Below are positions 51,442 to 61,695 of a stretch of DNA of 64,000 nucleotides, piece after piece. The translations under genes were made by a program, and so were the position numbers. The notes below the pieces were generated by a model, which saw only the letters and a list, made by a program, of their open reading frames with translations, ran no database searches and was not told the DNA's origin. The stretch spans positions 8,647-72,646 of the forward strand of contig DASXVQ010000102.1 of NCBI GenBank assembly GCA_036504155.1, in the 5' to 3' direction. This stretch comes from JACRCT01 sp036504155. Lineage in GTDB: Bacteria > Myxococcota > Myxococcia > Myxococcales > UBA5297. Every line of letters starts with the position of its first letter. Position 1 is the first letter of the stretch.

Positions 51442-52158
51442 CTACGACGGCTTGAGCTTCACTCCGCCCACCGCCGCCTCGCCCTTCTTCCCCTTGGCGC
51501 TGATCCACAGCGCCAGCCCCAAGAGCGCCACCGCCAGCAGCGTCCAGAGGATGGCCCAGACGATCGACGGGATGAACGTCGCCTTGGCCAGGATCGCCGC
51601 GTCCGTCCCGGCGCGGCGCTCGGCGCTCCACAGGTCGTCGCGCAGGTCGAAGAGCGCGTAGAGCGAGTTGAAGACCGCGAGGAACGTCGCCAACAGCTGC
51701 GCGCCGTCCTTCGGCAGGAACTTCGCCGCCAGCCCCAGCGCCACCGCCATCGCCAGCGTCACCCCGAAGGTGAACAGGCTGCGCGCCCAGAAGATCAGCA
51801 CGAAGACCAGCCCGGCGGACATGAACGCCAGCACCCACCGGCCCAGCTTGAAGCGCAGCGTCGCGATCAGCAGCAGCGCGCCCGAGATGGCGCTGCCCAG
51901 GTAGCCGGCGGAGCTGGTCAGCACCGTGTTGAAGAAGGTCGGCTCGTAGCGGAAGGTGCACAGCCCGCCCTGCAGGCTGTCGATGGTGATCGACTCCACC
52001 GTCCCGCCGGCGATCTTCGCGGCGATGGCGTGCCCCGACTCGTGGATGAGCACCACCAGCAGCTTGAGCGGGTAGATGGCGGTCGTGTCCCAGGCAAGCA
52101 CGCCCACCGCGACCGCCAGGACGATGGCCCCCACCTTCTTCAAGTCGACGCCGCCCAT
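51442..52158 (-). CDS. M50-type membrane metallopeptidase
   Basis: 238 residues from ATG 52158, after GGAGG. The HExxH-type zinc motif H39-E40-S-G-H43 lies in the first membrane region (LLVVLIHESGHAIAA), as in M50/M50B peptidases. About six hydrophobic helices follow, with no PDZ domain. The third zinc ligand (usually an NxxPxxxLDG motif) is not obvious. Members of this compact group are often annotated only as M50 family. It lies 22 bases downstream of the cNMP-fold gene, so the two are probably co-transcribed; a link by regulated proteolysis is possible but unproven. Confidence 0.82.
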   Translation of the reverse strand: MGGVDLKKVGAIVLAVAVGVLAWDTTAIYPLKLLVVLIHESGHAIAAKIAGGTVESITIDSLQGGLCTFRYEPTFFNTVLTSSAGYLGSAISGALLLIATLRFKLGRWVLAFMSAGLVFVLIFWARSLFTFGVTLAMAVALGLAAKFLPKDGAQLLATFLAVFNSLYALFDLRDDLWSAERRAGTDAAILAKATFIPSIVWAILWTLLAVALLGLALWISAKGKKGEAAVGGVKLKPS

Positions 52159-52180
52159 GGCGGCCTCCGTCTCTTGCCGG

Positions 52181-53704
52181 TCAGGACAGTCCCGGCACTC
52201 CCGCATCCCCTACGAACACGTCCTTGTCCACCAGCATGCCCTCGGCGTTCAGCCGGCGGGGCAGCTCGCGCAAGGTGGGGTAGTCCTTGATGAATTCGTT
52301 GAAGGACTTCTGGGGGAGGTAGGTGAGCATCGACGGCTCCACCGCCCGGATGCTGCAGTTGGTCGGCATGCCGGACAGGCCCGAGACGATGCCGAAGAAC
52401 TGCCCGCGGTCGAGCTGCGCCAGCTCCTGCTCGCGCGCGCCTGAGATCCTCTTGGTGATGGTCAGCCGCCCGGCGACGACCAGGAACAGGCCGTTGAAGA
52501 CCTCGCCCACCGACACCACCGCTTGCCCATCGGTGAGCTTCTTCTGCCGGAACTGGTCGATGAGCGCGGCGCGCGCCGTCCCGTCGAGGTCCTCGAAGAT
52601 CGGCGAGGAGGCCAGGAAGTTCTCCAGCAGGCGCTGCTTGAAGAAGCGCGACAGCGCCATCTTGGCCTTCGGGTGCACGCGGATGACGTTGGCCAGCGAG
52701 GCCGCGGGGATCTCCAGCACCGACGCCGTCCCACCCACCGCGCGCGCGTTCGCCGCCCGCTTCTTGCCCGCGAACAGCCCGAACAGCCCGAAGGGCTCGT
52801 TGGCCCCGAAGCGGCGCAGCACCACGTCGCGCTTCTTGAGCTTGCGCATCACCTCGACGGTGCCCTCGGCCACCAGGAAGAACGAGTTCGCCTCCTCGCC
52901 CTCCTTGAAGATGAGGCAGCGGTCGCCCACGGTGCGCAGCTTCACCAGCCGCGTCAGCTCCATGAACGCGCCGCGGTCGAGGTCGGAGAAGAGCGGCACT
53001 CCCTCCAGCCGGACGATGACGTCCTCCGGGTCCGCCGCCTGGCCCTCGCTCGTGTCCTCGATCACCTCGATGGCGTCCTCGCCGACTTCCATCTCGCCGG
53101 TGATCTCGTCGGGGCGGTCGAGGACGTTGCCCTGCTCGTCGTAGAGGTCGATCTCCCCGCGGGAGTGCAGCTCCGCCAGCACGTCCGGCGGGACCAGCGA
53201 GGGCACCGCCGCCGCCTGCTGCGGCGCCTCGGAGGAGGCGCCCAGGCTCTCGGCCTCGTAGACCTTGAGCAGCTCGGAGGCGTCCAGGACCTTCCTCGGG
53301 TCCTCCGGCTCCGGCTCGATGGGGTGGGCCACCCCGAAGATGGGCATGGCCACCCGGTTGGTGGTCTCGCGAGGCGCGGGGGCGGCGGGGGCGGCAGCCG
53401 CGGCGGCGGAGAAGCGGTCGGCCAGGCCGGCGAACGCCCGCTGCTCCTGGGGCATCACCTCTTCCATCTCCTTGGCCAGCGCCAGCGCCTTGACCGCGTC
53501 TCCCCGCTTGGAGAGCTCTTCGATGGCCGAGCGGTACCACCCGGCGGCCTGGGCGGTGTCCCCCACGATGCGGTAGGCGCGCGCCACCCGGATGCGGTCG
53601 GACGCGTTCTGGGCCTTTTCGCCCACGGCGTGTCGCAGCACCAGGAGGGCACGCGCGACCGCCCTGCGGCGGCGATTGTCGTCCTTGCGCGGGCGCAGGC
53701 TCAT
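52181..53704 (-). CDS. Protein with helical TPR-like N-terminus and two cyclic-nucleotide-binding-fold domains
   Basis: 507 residues. Residues 15-95 are helical and TPR-like (ARAYRIVGDTAQAAGWYRSAIEEL). An Ala/Pro and acidic linker follows, then cNMP-binding folds at about 240-360 (VPLFSDLDRGAFMELTRLV) and 365-480 (SPIFEDLDGTARAALIDQF). In both, the phosphate-binding cassette is degenerate: FGLFGLFAGKKRAANARAV and FFGIVSGLSGMPTNCSIRAV replace the FGE-RxA pattern. The domains may therefore not bind cAMP or cGMP in the usual way. No DNA-binding or enzymatic domain is present. First gene of an operon with the M50 peptidase. Confidence 0.88.
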   Translation of the reverse strand: MSLRPRKDDNRRRRAVARALLVLRHAVGEKAQNASDRIRVARAYRIVGDTAQAAGWYRSAIEELSKRGDAVKALALAKEMEEVMPQEQRAFAGLADRFSAAAAAAPAAPAPRETTNRVAMPIFGVAHPIEPEPEDPRKVLDASELLKVYEAESLGASSEAPQQAAAVPSLVPPDVLAELHSRGEIDLYDEQGNVLDRPDEITGEMEVGEDAIEVIEDTSEGQAADPEDVIVRLEGVPLFSDLDRGAFMELTRLVKLRTVGDRCLIFKEGEEANSFFLVAEGTVEVMRKLKKRDVVLRRFGANEPFGLFGLFAGKKRAANARAVGGTASVLEIPAASLANVIRVHPKAKMALSRFFKQRLLENFLASSPIFEDLDGTARAALIDQFRQKKLTDGQAVVSVGEVFNGLFLVVAGRLTITKRISGAREQELAQLDRGQFFGIVSGLSGMPTNCSIRAVEPSMLTYLPQKSFNEFIKDYPTLRELPRRLNAEGMLVDKDVFVGDAGVPGLS

Positions 53705-53884
53705 GGGGCGCCGACGCTCTCAAAGAAGGCGCTCGGTTGTCAATGCGGCATGGGGTCGGCGGCTTGCCGGGCAGGCGGGCGGTGCCAATGCTCCGCTGGG
53801 TGCGGCAGGGCGGGACCGGCCAGCCTCGTCGGGAGTGACGGGCCTGGGCAGCCGGCCTCGGTGCTGGTGGAAGAGGGGGTGGGG

Positions 53885-54592
53885 ATGGGCACGGGGCTGG
53901 GGCGGGGGTGGGGGTGGGGCAGGGCAGCGGTGCTGGTGGCGGCGCTGGCGCTGGCGGGCTGTGCGGGCCACAAGGCGGTGCGCGGCGAGCCGGCGGACCC
54001 GATGGAAGGCGCCCAGGATCCGCAGAAGCCGGCACCGGAGATCCCCGAGGCCGACGAGGCGGGCCCCCCGGACGCCAAGGCGCTGCCGGGCGCGGAGCCG
54101 TCGACGGCCCCGGCGCTTCCAGCGGTCGACCCGAAGACCGCCGCCAAGGACCACGGGGCCACGTTCGTGGACCGGGAGAACGGCTTCACGATCGGGCGCC
54201 CCGGCAATGGCTGGAAGTTCCGCCCGGGCGAGGCCCTGAATACCGAGAACATCGTCGTGCCGCTGGTGGTCACCGACGAGGGCTCCGGGGCGCAGGTGGT
54301 CGTGCAGGTCGCCCCGGCCGTGGCCAGCCCGGCCCAGTTCGCCGAGAGGCTCACCAGCGGCCTGCAGTCGCGCGAGGGCTTCGCGACCAGCGAGGTGCAG
54401 CCTATCCCGCTGGCCGAGGGCGCCGTGGGCTTCGACTTCCTGGTCGGGGACCAGGTCCACGGCCGGGTGGCCATCGTCGAGGGCACCGCGGGGCGCGTCT
54501 ACGTGCTCCTGGCGACCTGGCCGCGCGGCTCGCCGGAGGGCACCGAGACCGAGGTGGACTTCATCCTCGGGTCCATGAAGACGAGCGAGTAG
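53885..54592 (+). CDS. Lipoprotein, function unknown
   Basis: 235 residues from ATG 53885. The N-terminus has a Gly/Trp/Arg-rich start, a hydrophobic helix and lipobox LAGC, then a long Pro/Ala/Asp/Glu-rich linker to about 80. A folded domain of about 140 residues follows (FVDRENGFTIGRPGNGWKF...YVLLATWPRGSPEGTETEVDFILGSMK), with the layout of small envelope domains that follow a beta-rich PsbP/DUF1795-like pattern. That resemblance is weak. Divergent from the cNMP gene and ends before a strong bidirectional hairpin. Confidence 0.75.
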   Translation: MGTGLGRGWGWGRAAVLVAALALAGCAGHKAVRGEPADPMEGAQDPQKPAPEIPEADEAGPPDAKALPGAEPSTAPALPAVDPKTAAKDHGATFVDRENGFTIGRPGNGWKFRPGEALNTENIVVPLVVTDEGSGAQVVVQVAPAVASPAQFAERLTSGLQSREGFATSEVQPIPLAEGAVGFDFLVGDQVHGRVAIVEGTAGRVYVLLATWPRGSPEGTETEVDFILGSMKTSE

Positions 54593-54617
54593 GGCAGGCC
54601 GGGCGCAAGAAGAGAGA

Positions 54618-54651
54618 GAGCGGGGACCCGGGCAGGCCCAGGTTCCCGCTC
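54618..54651. terminator. Bidirectional hairpin between converging genes
   Basis: GAGCGGGGACC (54618-54628) pairs with GGTTCCCGCTC (54641-54651), eleven pairs with one G-T, loop of 12. It sits 25 bases after the lipoprotein stop and 32 before the converging stop at 54684, so it can serve both strands. No T run. Confidence 0.6.
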
Positions 54652-54683
54652 GGAGGCCTCTGCGAAAGTCAGGGGCCCGAGGC

Positions 54684-55547
54684 CTATTCCTTCACCGTCA
54701 CCACCACGTGGGCGTGCGTGACGCTGGGCCAGTCGACGACCTTCATGTTCACGCCCATGCACAGCGTCAGGTCGTCGCTGGCCTTCTTGGCCGCGAGCTT
54801 GTCGGTGCGGTCGCAGGTCAGGTAGGCCGTGCCGTCCTTGTCCTCGAGCAGCACGCGCATCTCGACCTTCACCTTGTCGTCGGTGGGGTTGGAGAGCAGC
54901 AGCATGACGCGCGGGTGGCAGTTGGCGTTCGGCTTGGAGTCGTTGGCCTCCTTGACCTCGGCGTCGCTCGGCGCGCCGGTGATCACCACGCGGTCGACGG
55001 AGACCGGCCCGAGCTTGGTCTTCACCTCGGCGATGTTCCTCTTGTCGTTGAACTTGAAGACCTTGTCCAAGGTGGGCTGCGCCATCTTCACCGCGCCGCT
55101 GAACCTGGCCGAGGTGATCTTCGGCCAGTCCGCCAGCGGCATCGCCTTGGACATGCACAAGAGCTTGTAGTCGCTCTTGGTGCGCGCGGCGACGGTGGCG
55201 GTGTCGCTGCAGGTGATGATCTCCTTGCCGGCGTCGTCGACGAGCGTGACCGTCATGTCCAGCGAGAGGCCGATGTTGCCGGGGTTGGCGTAGTCCACGC
55301 TGATGCGCGGGCGCCAGTCCGCGGTGGGCTTCTTCTCCAGCTTGGCGAAGTCCTTGGCGTCGGGCTGGTGCTTGACCTGCACCTTGTCGAAGGTGAAGTC
55401 GAAGTCCTTCACCTTCAGCTCGAGCAGCGCGTCTTCCTTCACCAGCTTGGCGGTCTTCTCGACCTTCTGGACGTCCTGGGCGCGGGCGGGCGAGGCCAGG
55501 GCTGCGGCGAGGCAGGCGCAGAGGAGGGCGGTGTGGCGGGGCGACAT
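54684..55547 (-). CDS. Secreted protein of unknown function
   Basis: 287 residues from ATG 55547 (GAAAGGA upstream). Signal peptide ALLCACLAAALASPARA-QD. The mature protein looks like two similar beta-sandwich halves (roughly 45-150 and 165-285). Each has a K-V-x-x-D strand, a P-N/NP-x-x central segment (SVDYANPGNIGLSLDM; LLLSNPTDDKVKVEM), a Cys in an ITC/LTC strand and a closing DWP segment. Internal duplication is therefore likely. Downstream of the sigma-54 activator on the same strand, with a 152-base gap. Confidence 0.78.
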   Translation of the reverse strand: MSPRHTALLCACLAAALASPARAQDVQKVEKTAKLVKEDALLELKVKDFDFTFDKVQVKHQPDAKDFAKLEKKPTADWRPRISVDYANPGNIGLSLDMTVTLVDDAGKEIITCSDTATVAARTKSDYKLLCMSKAMPLADWPKITSARFSGAVKMAQPTLDKVFKFNDKRNIAEVKTKLGPVSVDRVVITGAPSDAEVKEANDSKPNANCHPRVMLLLSNPTDDKVKVEMRVLLEDKDGTAYLTCDRTDKLAAKKASDDLTLCMGVNMKVVDWPSVTHAHVVVTVKE

Positions 55548-55699
55548 AAACGGTCCTTTCGGAGGGCGCGGATGGAAGGGGGCGCGAAAGTATGACCCGA
55601 GAGAGGCCCAAGGTGTGAAACGGAAGGAGTCCACTTTCGCCATGGCAGGAACTGTCGTCACGTGGCGACAGTCGTTCCGCGGGTTTGCTGGCTCGGCCG

Positions 55700-57382
<1,683 letters not shown>

Positions 57383-57460
57383 GTCCAAGCTCCCCCTGCC
57401 AGAGGTGAAGGGGAACACATCTAGCAAACGAGCCGGGGCCTTGGAAGGCGTCTGGTGGCG

Positions 57461-57778
57461 CTACAGGCGCGGGGACAGGAAGCGCGCCATCAGCAGCAAG
57501 TCGCCCCAGTCGATCTTGGAGAACGACAGCGCGACGCCGTCGGAGTCGTGGCGCTCCACGCGGCAGGTGGTCAGCACCTCGCGGTCCTGGCCGGGCAGCG
57601 GGATGCGCAGGTCGATCTCCGCGGGCAGCCGCGAGATCGGGCCGTCGAGGAAGAGCCCCACCATCGACAGGTCGCGCGCACGCGCCAGCACCTCGCGGGC
57701 GCCGACGTGCATCTTCACGAGGAAACCGGCCTGGACGCGGGGATGCTGACGCTTGTGACGCAGGGGCTGGGGCTGCAT
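57461..57778 (-). CDS. PilZ-domain protein
   Basis: 105 residues from ATG 57778 (GGAGG 11 bases upstream). A single PilZ domain: the RxxxR-type arm HKRQHPR (R10, R14) and the DLSMVGLFLDG motif (D-x-S-x-x-G) are both intact, so cyclic-di-GMP binding is likely. Strands LRIPLPGQ and ALSFSKID close the barrel. It lies upstream of the FHA-type activator on the same strand and may share its transcript, linking c-di-GMP sensing to that regulator by position only. Confidence 0.88.
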   Translation of the reverse strand: MQPQPLRHKRQHPRVQAGFLVKMHVGAREVLARARDLSMVGLFLDGPISRLPAEIDLRIPLPGQDREVLTTCRVERHDSDGVALSFSKIDWGDLLLMARFLSPRL

Positions 57779-57978
57779 GTCGGTCGACCTCCGGTGGCGA
57801 AGCCAGCTGTAGAAAAGTGTAGCAACCGAGATCAAGAAAACTGCCGGAGCGCGGCGCCGCGGGGTGGCAATCCCGAGGCGGCGGGGCAGGGGGCGAGGCC
57901 GCGCGGCGGGCTCTTTCGCGAGCCCTTTCCCGGCGAGCCCGCGGGCCCCGCCCGAGAAGAGGAGTGGAGCCTTATTTC

Positions 57979-58006
57979 TTGCTGGCCTCGACGGGGCCGG
58001 TACACT
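57979..58006 (+). promoter_or_regulatory. Candidate promoter giving a leaderless mRNA for the nucleoside phosphorylase
   Basis: TTGCTG (57979-57984), 16-base spacer, TACACT (58001-58006). Transcription would start at about 58013, next to the ATG at 58014. There is no purine-rich ribosome-binding site in the intervening TCGCCCCC, consistent with a leaderless message. Confidence 0.5.
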
Positions 58007-58013
58007 CGCCCCC

Positions 58014-58850
58014 ATGGAACTCTTCGACCAGATCCAGGCTGCCGCAGACGTCGTCCGCAAGCGCACGAGCCACAAGCCCCAAGTCGGAATCATCCTCGGC
58101 TCGGGCCTCGGGGCCTTCGCGGACTCGCTCGAGGACAAGACGGTCATCCCCTACGGCGAGCTGCCGAACTTCCCGACCTCCTCGGTCCCCGGCCATGCCG
58201 GCCGGCTGGTGGTCGGCAAGCTGCAGGGCTCGACCATCGTCGCCATGCAGGGGCGCGTCCACATGTACGAGGGCTATCCCGCCTGGCAGGCCGCGTTCCC
58301 GGCCCGGGTCCTGTGCGCGCTGGGCATCCACTCGCTGGTGGTGACCAACGCCGCGGGCGGCATTCGCTCGGACCTGATGCCCGGCGACCTGATGGGCATC
58401 AGCGACCACATCAACCTCTCGGGCGCCAACCCGCTCAACGGCCCCAACGACGAGCGGCTGGGCCCCCGCTTCCCCGACATGAGCACGGCCTACGACCCGG
58501 CCCTGCGCCACCTGCTACGCCAGACGGCCGACCGGCTGAAGGTGCCGGTCAAGGAGGGCGTGTACGTCTGGCTGAGCGGGCCGTCCTACGAGACCCCCGC
58601 GGAGATCCGCTTCCTGCGCACCATCGGGGTCGACGCGGTGGGCATGAGCACAGTGCCCGAGGTGATCGTCGCCTCGCACATGAAGGTCCGCGTCGCCGGC
58701 ATCAGCTGCATCACCAACCTCGCGGCGGGCATCGGCCGCAAGCCGCTGTCGCACGCCGAGGTGGCGGAGACGGCCGACCGGGTGCGCGACCGCTTCACCA
58801 GCCTGCTGACCCACTTCCTGCCCGCCGTCGCCAACCACCCCCGCGGCTGA
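58014..58850 (+). CDS. punA: Purine nucleoside phosphorylase (class II, trimeric type)
   Basis: 278 residues, the usual length. It splits inosine or guanosine with phosphate to base and ribose-1-phosphate in the cytosol. Phosphate and ribose site motifs are intact: ILGSGLG, SVPGHAGRL, HMYEGYPAW, VVTNAAGGIRSD, LSGPSYETPAEIR, AVGMSTVPEV and the base-contact NLAAG near the C-terminus. The start at 58014 agrees with the family N-terminus although no ribosome-binding site is seen. First of a plus-strand row of housekeeping genes. Confidence 0.95.
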   Translation: MELFDQIQAAADVVRKRTSHKPQVGIILGSGLGAFADSLEDKTVIPYGELPNFPTSSVPGHAGRLVVGKLQGSTIVAMQGRVHMYEGYPAWQAAFPARVLCALGIHSLVVTNAAGGIRSDLMPGDLMGISDHINLSGANPLNGPNDERLGPRFPDMSTAYDPALRHLLRQTADRLKVPVKEGVYVWLSGPSYETPAEIRFLRTIGVDAVGMSTVPEVIVASHMKVRVAGISCITNLAAGIGRKPLSHAEVAETADRVRDRFTSLLTHFLPAVANHPRG

Positions 58851-58879
58851 TTCGCCTCGGAGCAGGGCTTTGGTATAAG
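58851..58879 (+). promoter_or_regulatory. Candidate sigma-70 promoter before the second PilZ gene
   Basis: TTCGCC (58851-58856), 17-base spacer, TATAAG (58874-58879), 31 bases before the ATG at 58911. The -10 is good and the -35 weak. Confidence 0.4.
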
Positions 58880-58910
58880 GGTTCCGGCCTGGCTTTCGAG
58901 GGAGCGCATC

Positions 58911-59297
58911 ATGGCAGACAACGACCGCCGAACGACCGCCGCCAACGAGGGGCCGAAGCTCAGCACGAGCGACCGCCGGGATTCCCCGCGCATCCCCGTC
59001 AAGCTGTGGGTGCGGATGGTGGACGCCGGAGGCTCCTTCGAGGAGAAGGAAGGCGACGTCGGGGTGGGCGGCGCCTACTTCGAGGACCGCCACCTGCCGG
59101 TGGGCAAGGGCGTGCAGCTGCGCTTCAGCCTGCCGGGCAAGACCGAGGAGATCCGCTGCGCCGGCGAGATCCTGCGCATCAGCGAGCAGCCCTCGAAGTT
59201 CGGCGCGCACGTGCGCTTCACCGAGATCCCCACCGACGCCGAGCTCGCCATCGCCCGCTACATCGACGATCACGAGCTGGGCAAGCAGCAGGGCTGA
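58911..59297 (+). CDS. PilZ-domain protein
   Basis: 128 residues with GGGAGC upstream. After a hydrophilic N-terminal tail, the PilZ arm RRDSPR provides the RxxxR-like arginines, and the second motif is degenerate (EGDVGVGGAYFED instead of DxSxxG). The rest of the barrel fits the PilZ groups found in myxobacteria (LRFSLPGK, IRCAGEI, FGAHVRFTEI). Cyclic-di-GMP binding is therefore less certain than for the other PilZ protein. It is flanked by the phosphorylase and an APC permease. Confidence 0.85.
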   Translation: MADNDRRTTAANEGPKLSTSDRRDSPRIPVKLWVRMVDAGGSFEEKEGDVGVGGAYFEDRHLPVGKGVQLRFSLPGKTEEIRCAGEILRISEQPSKFGAHVRFTEIPTDAELAIARYIDDHELGKQQG

Positions 59298-59349
59298 AAG
59301 AGCCTTTCGCGCTCGCCGGCCCGGCTCGAACGAAGAGGAGCACTGACAG

Positions 59350-60657
59350 GTGGCTGCGCCCCGACGCCTCACGCTCTTCGACTGCATCGCCATCGGCATC
59401 AACGGCATCATCGGCAGCGGCATCTTCCTGCTGCCGGGCTGGGTGGCCTCCGGCGCCAAGAGCCTCTCCCCGCTGGCCTTCGTGGCCTGCGGCGCGCTGT
59501 GCACCCTGGTCGCGCTCTGCTACGCCGAGGTCGGCGGGATGTTCGAGCGCTCGGGCGGCACCTACCTGTACGCGCGGGAGGCCTTCGGCGAAGAGGTGGG
59601 CTTCGGGGTCGGCTGGCTGGTCGCCGTCTCGTGCATCCTGGGCTACTCCGCCATCGCCCGCGGCTTCGGCGACGAGATCGCCCGCTGGCTCGCGTTCCCG
59701 GTCGGCGGCCTGGGGGGCCCCGCCATCTCGGCGAGCCTCATCCTCCTGCTCGGGCTGGCCAACTGGCGCGGCGTCAAGACCGGCGCGCGCACCAGCGACG
59801 TGCTGACCGTGGTCAAGGTCGGCGCCCTGGTCGTCTTCGTGCTGGCCGGCCTGTTCTTCGTGCGCCGCGCCAACATATCGGCGCTGGGCACCCCCGACAT
59901 GAAGGGCTTCGGCGAGGGCATGTTCTCGGCGCTGTTCGCCCTGTCCGGCTTCGAGTTCGTGGCGGTGGTCGCCGGGGAGTCGGAGAACCCCCGCCGCAAC
60001 ATCCCGCTGTCCATCGTCGGGTCGTTGGTCGGCGCCGTCGTCCTCTACGCCCTCATCCAGCTGGTCGTCGTCGGGACCCTGCCCGGGGTCACCTCGGCGC
60101 AGGACCCGATGGTGCAGGCCGCCAGCGCCTTCGGCGACGGGCCTGCCTCCGTGGCCGTGCGCGTCGCGGCGCTCGTCTCGATGATCGGCTTCTGCTCCGG
60201 CAGCGCCCTGGTCGGGCCCCAGCTGTTCGCCTCGCTTGCCCGCGACGGCGTGCTCCCCAGGGTCTTCGCCCGCGTGCACGCCACGCGCGGCAACCCCACC
60301 GCCTCCATTGCGCTGGTGACCCTGGGGGCCATGACCGCGGTCGTCGCCCTGGACTTCAAGGCCCTGGCCGACCTGACCATCGTCACCCTCTTCGCGCAGT
60401 ACGTGCCCACGTGCCTGGCGGTCATCATCTTCCGCAAGTGGCGGCCGGACGCCCCGCGCCTGTTCCGGGTCCCGCTCGGGGCCACCATTCCGCTGGCCGC
60501 GCTGGGCGTGATGTCCGTGCTGGTCACGCGCATCGAGGCCAAGTCGCTGCTCACCTCGCTGGTCATCCTCGCCGTGGGGATCGTCGTGGTCTTCATCACG
60601 CGGATGGTCGAGGGCAAGTCCGGCGCCCCGGCCGCCGACGCGCCGAAGCAGGGCTGA
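59350..60657 (+). CDS. APC-family amino acid permease
   Basis: 435 residues from a GTG at 59350; GAGGAG about ten bases upstream. Twelve hydrophobic helices. The first broken helix carries the APC-fold substrate loop GINGIIGSGIFLLPG, and helix 6 has the FALSGFEFVAVVAGE segment typical of amino-acid/polyamine/organocation transporters, with ESENPRRNIP after it. It is a cytoplasmic-membrane importer or exchanger; the substrate cannot be read. It lies 52 bases after the PilZ gene. Confidence 0.92.
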   Translation: MAAPRRLTLFDCIAIGINGIIGSGIFLLPGWVASGAKSLSPLAFVACGALCTLVALCYAEVGGMFERSGGTYLYAREAFGEEVGFGVGWLVAVSCILGYSAIARGFGDEIARWLAFPVGGLGGPAISASLILLLGLANWRGVKTGARTSDVLTVVKVGALVVFVLAGLFFVRRANISALGTPDMKGFGEGMFSALFALSGFEFVAVVAGESENPRRNIPLSIVGSLVGAVVLYALIQLVVVGTLPGVTSAQDPMVQAASAFGDGPASVAVRVAALVSMIGFCSGSALVGPQLFASLARDGVLPRVFARVHATRGNPTASIALVTLGAMTAVVALDFKALADLTIVTLFAQYVPTCLAVIIFRKWRPDAPRLFRVPLGATIPLAALGVMSVLVTRIEAKSLLTSLVILAVGIVVVFITRMVEGKSGAPAADAPKQG

Positions 60658-60693
60658 GCCGCAAGCCTGGCGCTCCCAAACCCCCGTTCTTGC

Positions 60694-60699
60694 TAGAGT
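60694..60699 (+). promoter_or_regulatory. Possible -10 element very close to the amidase start
   Basis: TAGAGT ends eight bases before the ATG at 60708, and no ribosome-binding site separates them (CGTTGGCA). A transcript starting here would be leaderless or nearly so. No convincing -35 was seen. Confidence 0.3.
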
Positions 60700-60707
60700 C
60701 GTTGGCA

Positions 60708-61604
60708 ATGCTGCGCTCGACGCTCTGCTCGGTCTGCCTCCTGATCCTCGTGCCTCTCGCGGCGCGGGCCGACGACGCGGGCCCGGCGGCTGTCGCTGCG
60801 GCTCCGCAGGAGGCGGTCGGCGGGTCCGGCGCGGCCGCGGCGCCCAGGCTCGACGGGCTCACGGTCTTCCTGGACGCCGGCCACGGCGGCAAGCTCGACG
60901 GCGCCGTCGGCGCCAAGGGCGAGAAGGAGAAGAACGTCGCGCTGGCGGTGGTCAAGCGGCTCAGGGAAGAGCTCGTCAAGGCCGGCGCCAAGGTGCTCGT
61001 CTCCCGCAGCTCGGACGTCGACGTGGACCTCTGGGAGCGCATGACCAAGGCCAACGACGCCAAGGCCGACCTCTTCGTCTCCATCCACTGCAACGCCATG
61101 CCCTTCGGCCGCGTCCGCGCCGTCACGCACGGCATCGAGACCTACTTCCTGTCCGCCGAGACCACCGACGAGCAGGCGCAGCGCGTGGTGGCCCAGGAGA
61201 ACGGCGAGGCCAAGCGGCTCAAGCGCAGCACCGATCCCTTGGCGAACATCCTGGACGACCTGGCCCAGACCGAGGCCCACCACGACGCCTCGGCGTTCGC
61301 CTACGCGGTGCACCAGCGACTGATCAAGGACCTGGGCGCCGCCGACCGCGGGGTGCAGCAGGCGCCGTTCATCGTGCTGATGGGCGCGCAGATGCCCGCC
61401 ATCCTGGTCGAGGTGGGGTTCATCTCGCACCCGGAGGAGTCCAAGAAGCTCTCGGACAAGGACTACCAGGGGCGGCTGGCCTCCTCGCTGGTCGATGGCC
61501 TGGGCGCGTTCGTCGAGGAGAACGGCAAGCACCTGAAGGCCGCCGACGCTCCCGCATCCAAGGCGGTCGAGCCGAAGAAGGCCGCGGAAGCCCCAGCGCG
61601 CTGA
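60708..61604 (+). CDS. N-acetylmuramoyl-L-alanine amidase (Amidase_3)
   Basis: 298 residues from ATG 60708. Signal peptide (CLLILVPLAARA-DD), an Ala/Gly-rich linker to about 46, then a zinc amidase domain that cuts the peptide from peptidoglycan glycan strands in the periplasm. Zinc ligands H59 (FLDAGHGG), E74 (EKEKNVAL) and H127 (VSIHCNA); catalytic glutamate E235 (ILVEVGFISHPEE). No autoinhibitory-helix insert of the AmiB/AmiC type was recognised, and there is no SPOR or AMIN domain. The tail is Lys/Ala/Pro-rich. Confidence 0.94.
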   Translation: MLRSTLCSVCLLILVPLAARADDAGPAAVAAAPQEAVGGSGAAAAPRLDGLTVFLDAGHGGKLDGAVGAKGEKEKNVALAVVKRLREELVKAGAKVLVSRSSDVDVDLWERMTKANDAKADLFVSIHCNAMPFGRVRAVTHGIETYFLSAETTDEQAQRVVAQENGEAKRLKRSTDPLANILDDLAQTEAHHDASAFAYAVHQRLIKDLGAADRGVQQAPFIVLMGAQMPAILVEVGFISHPEESKKLSDKDYQGRLASSLVDGLGAFVEENGKHLKAADAPASKAVEPKKAAEAPAR

Positions 61605-61621
61605 CCGGCCTTCCCCGCGCG

Positions 61622-61650
61622 TTGACGCCTCTGGAGGCCGCCGGTAGGGT
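61622..61650 (+). promoter_or_regulatory. Sigma-70 promoter of rph-rdgB
   Basis: TTGACG (61622-61627), exactly 17 bases, TAGGGT (61645-61650), 45 bases upstream of the rph ATG. This is the best promoter match seen in the window. Confidence 0.6.
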
Positions 61651-61695
61651 GCGCCTCCCTCGCTCCCGGACGGACGAGGATTCAAGGAGAGACGC

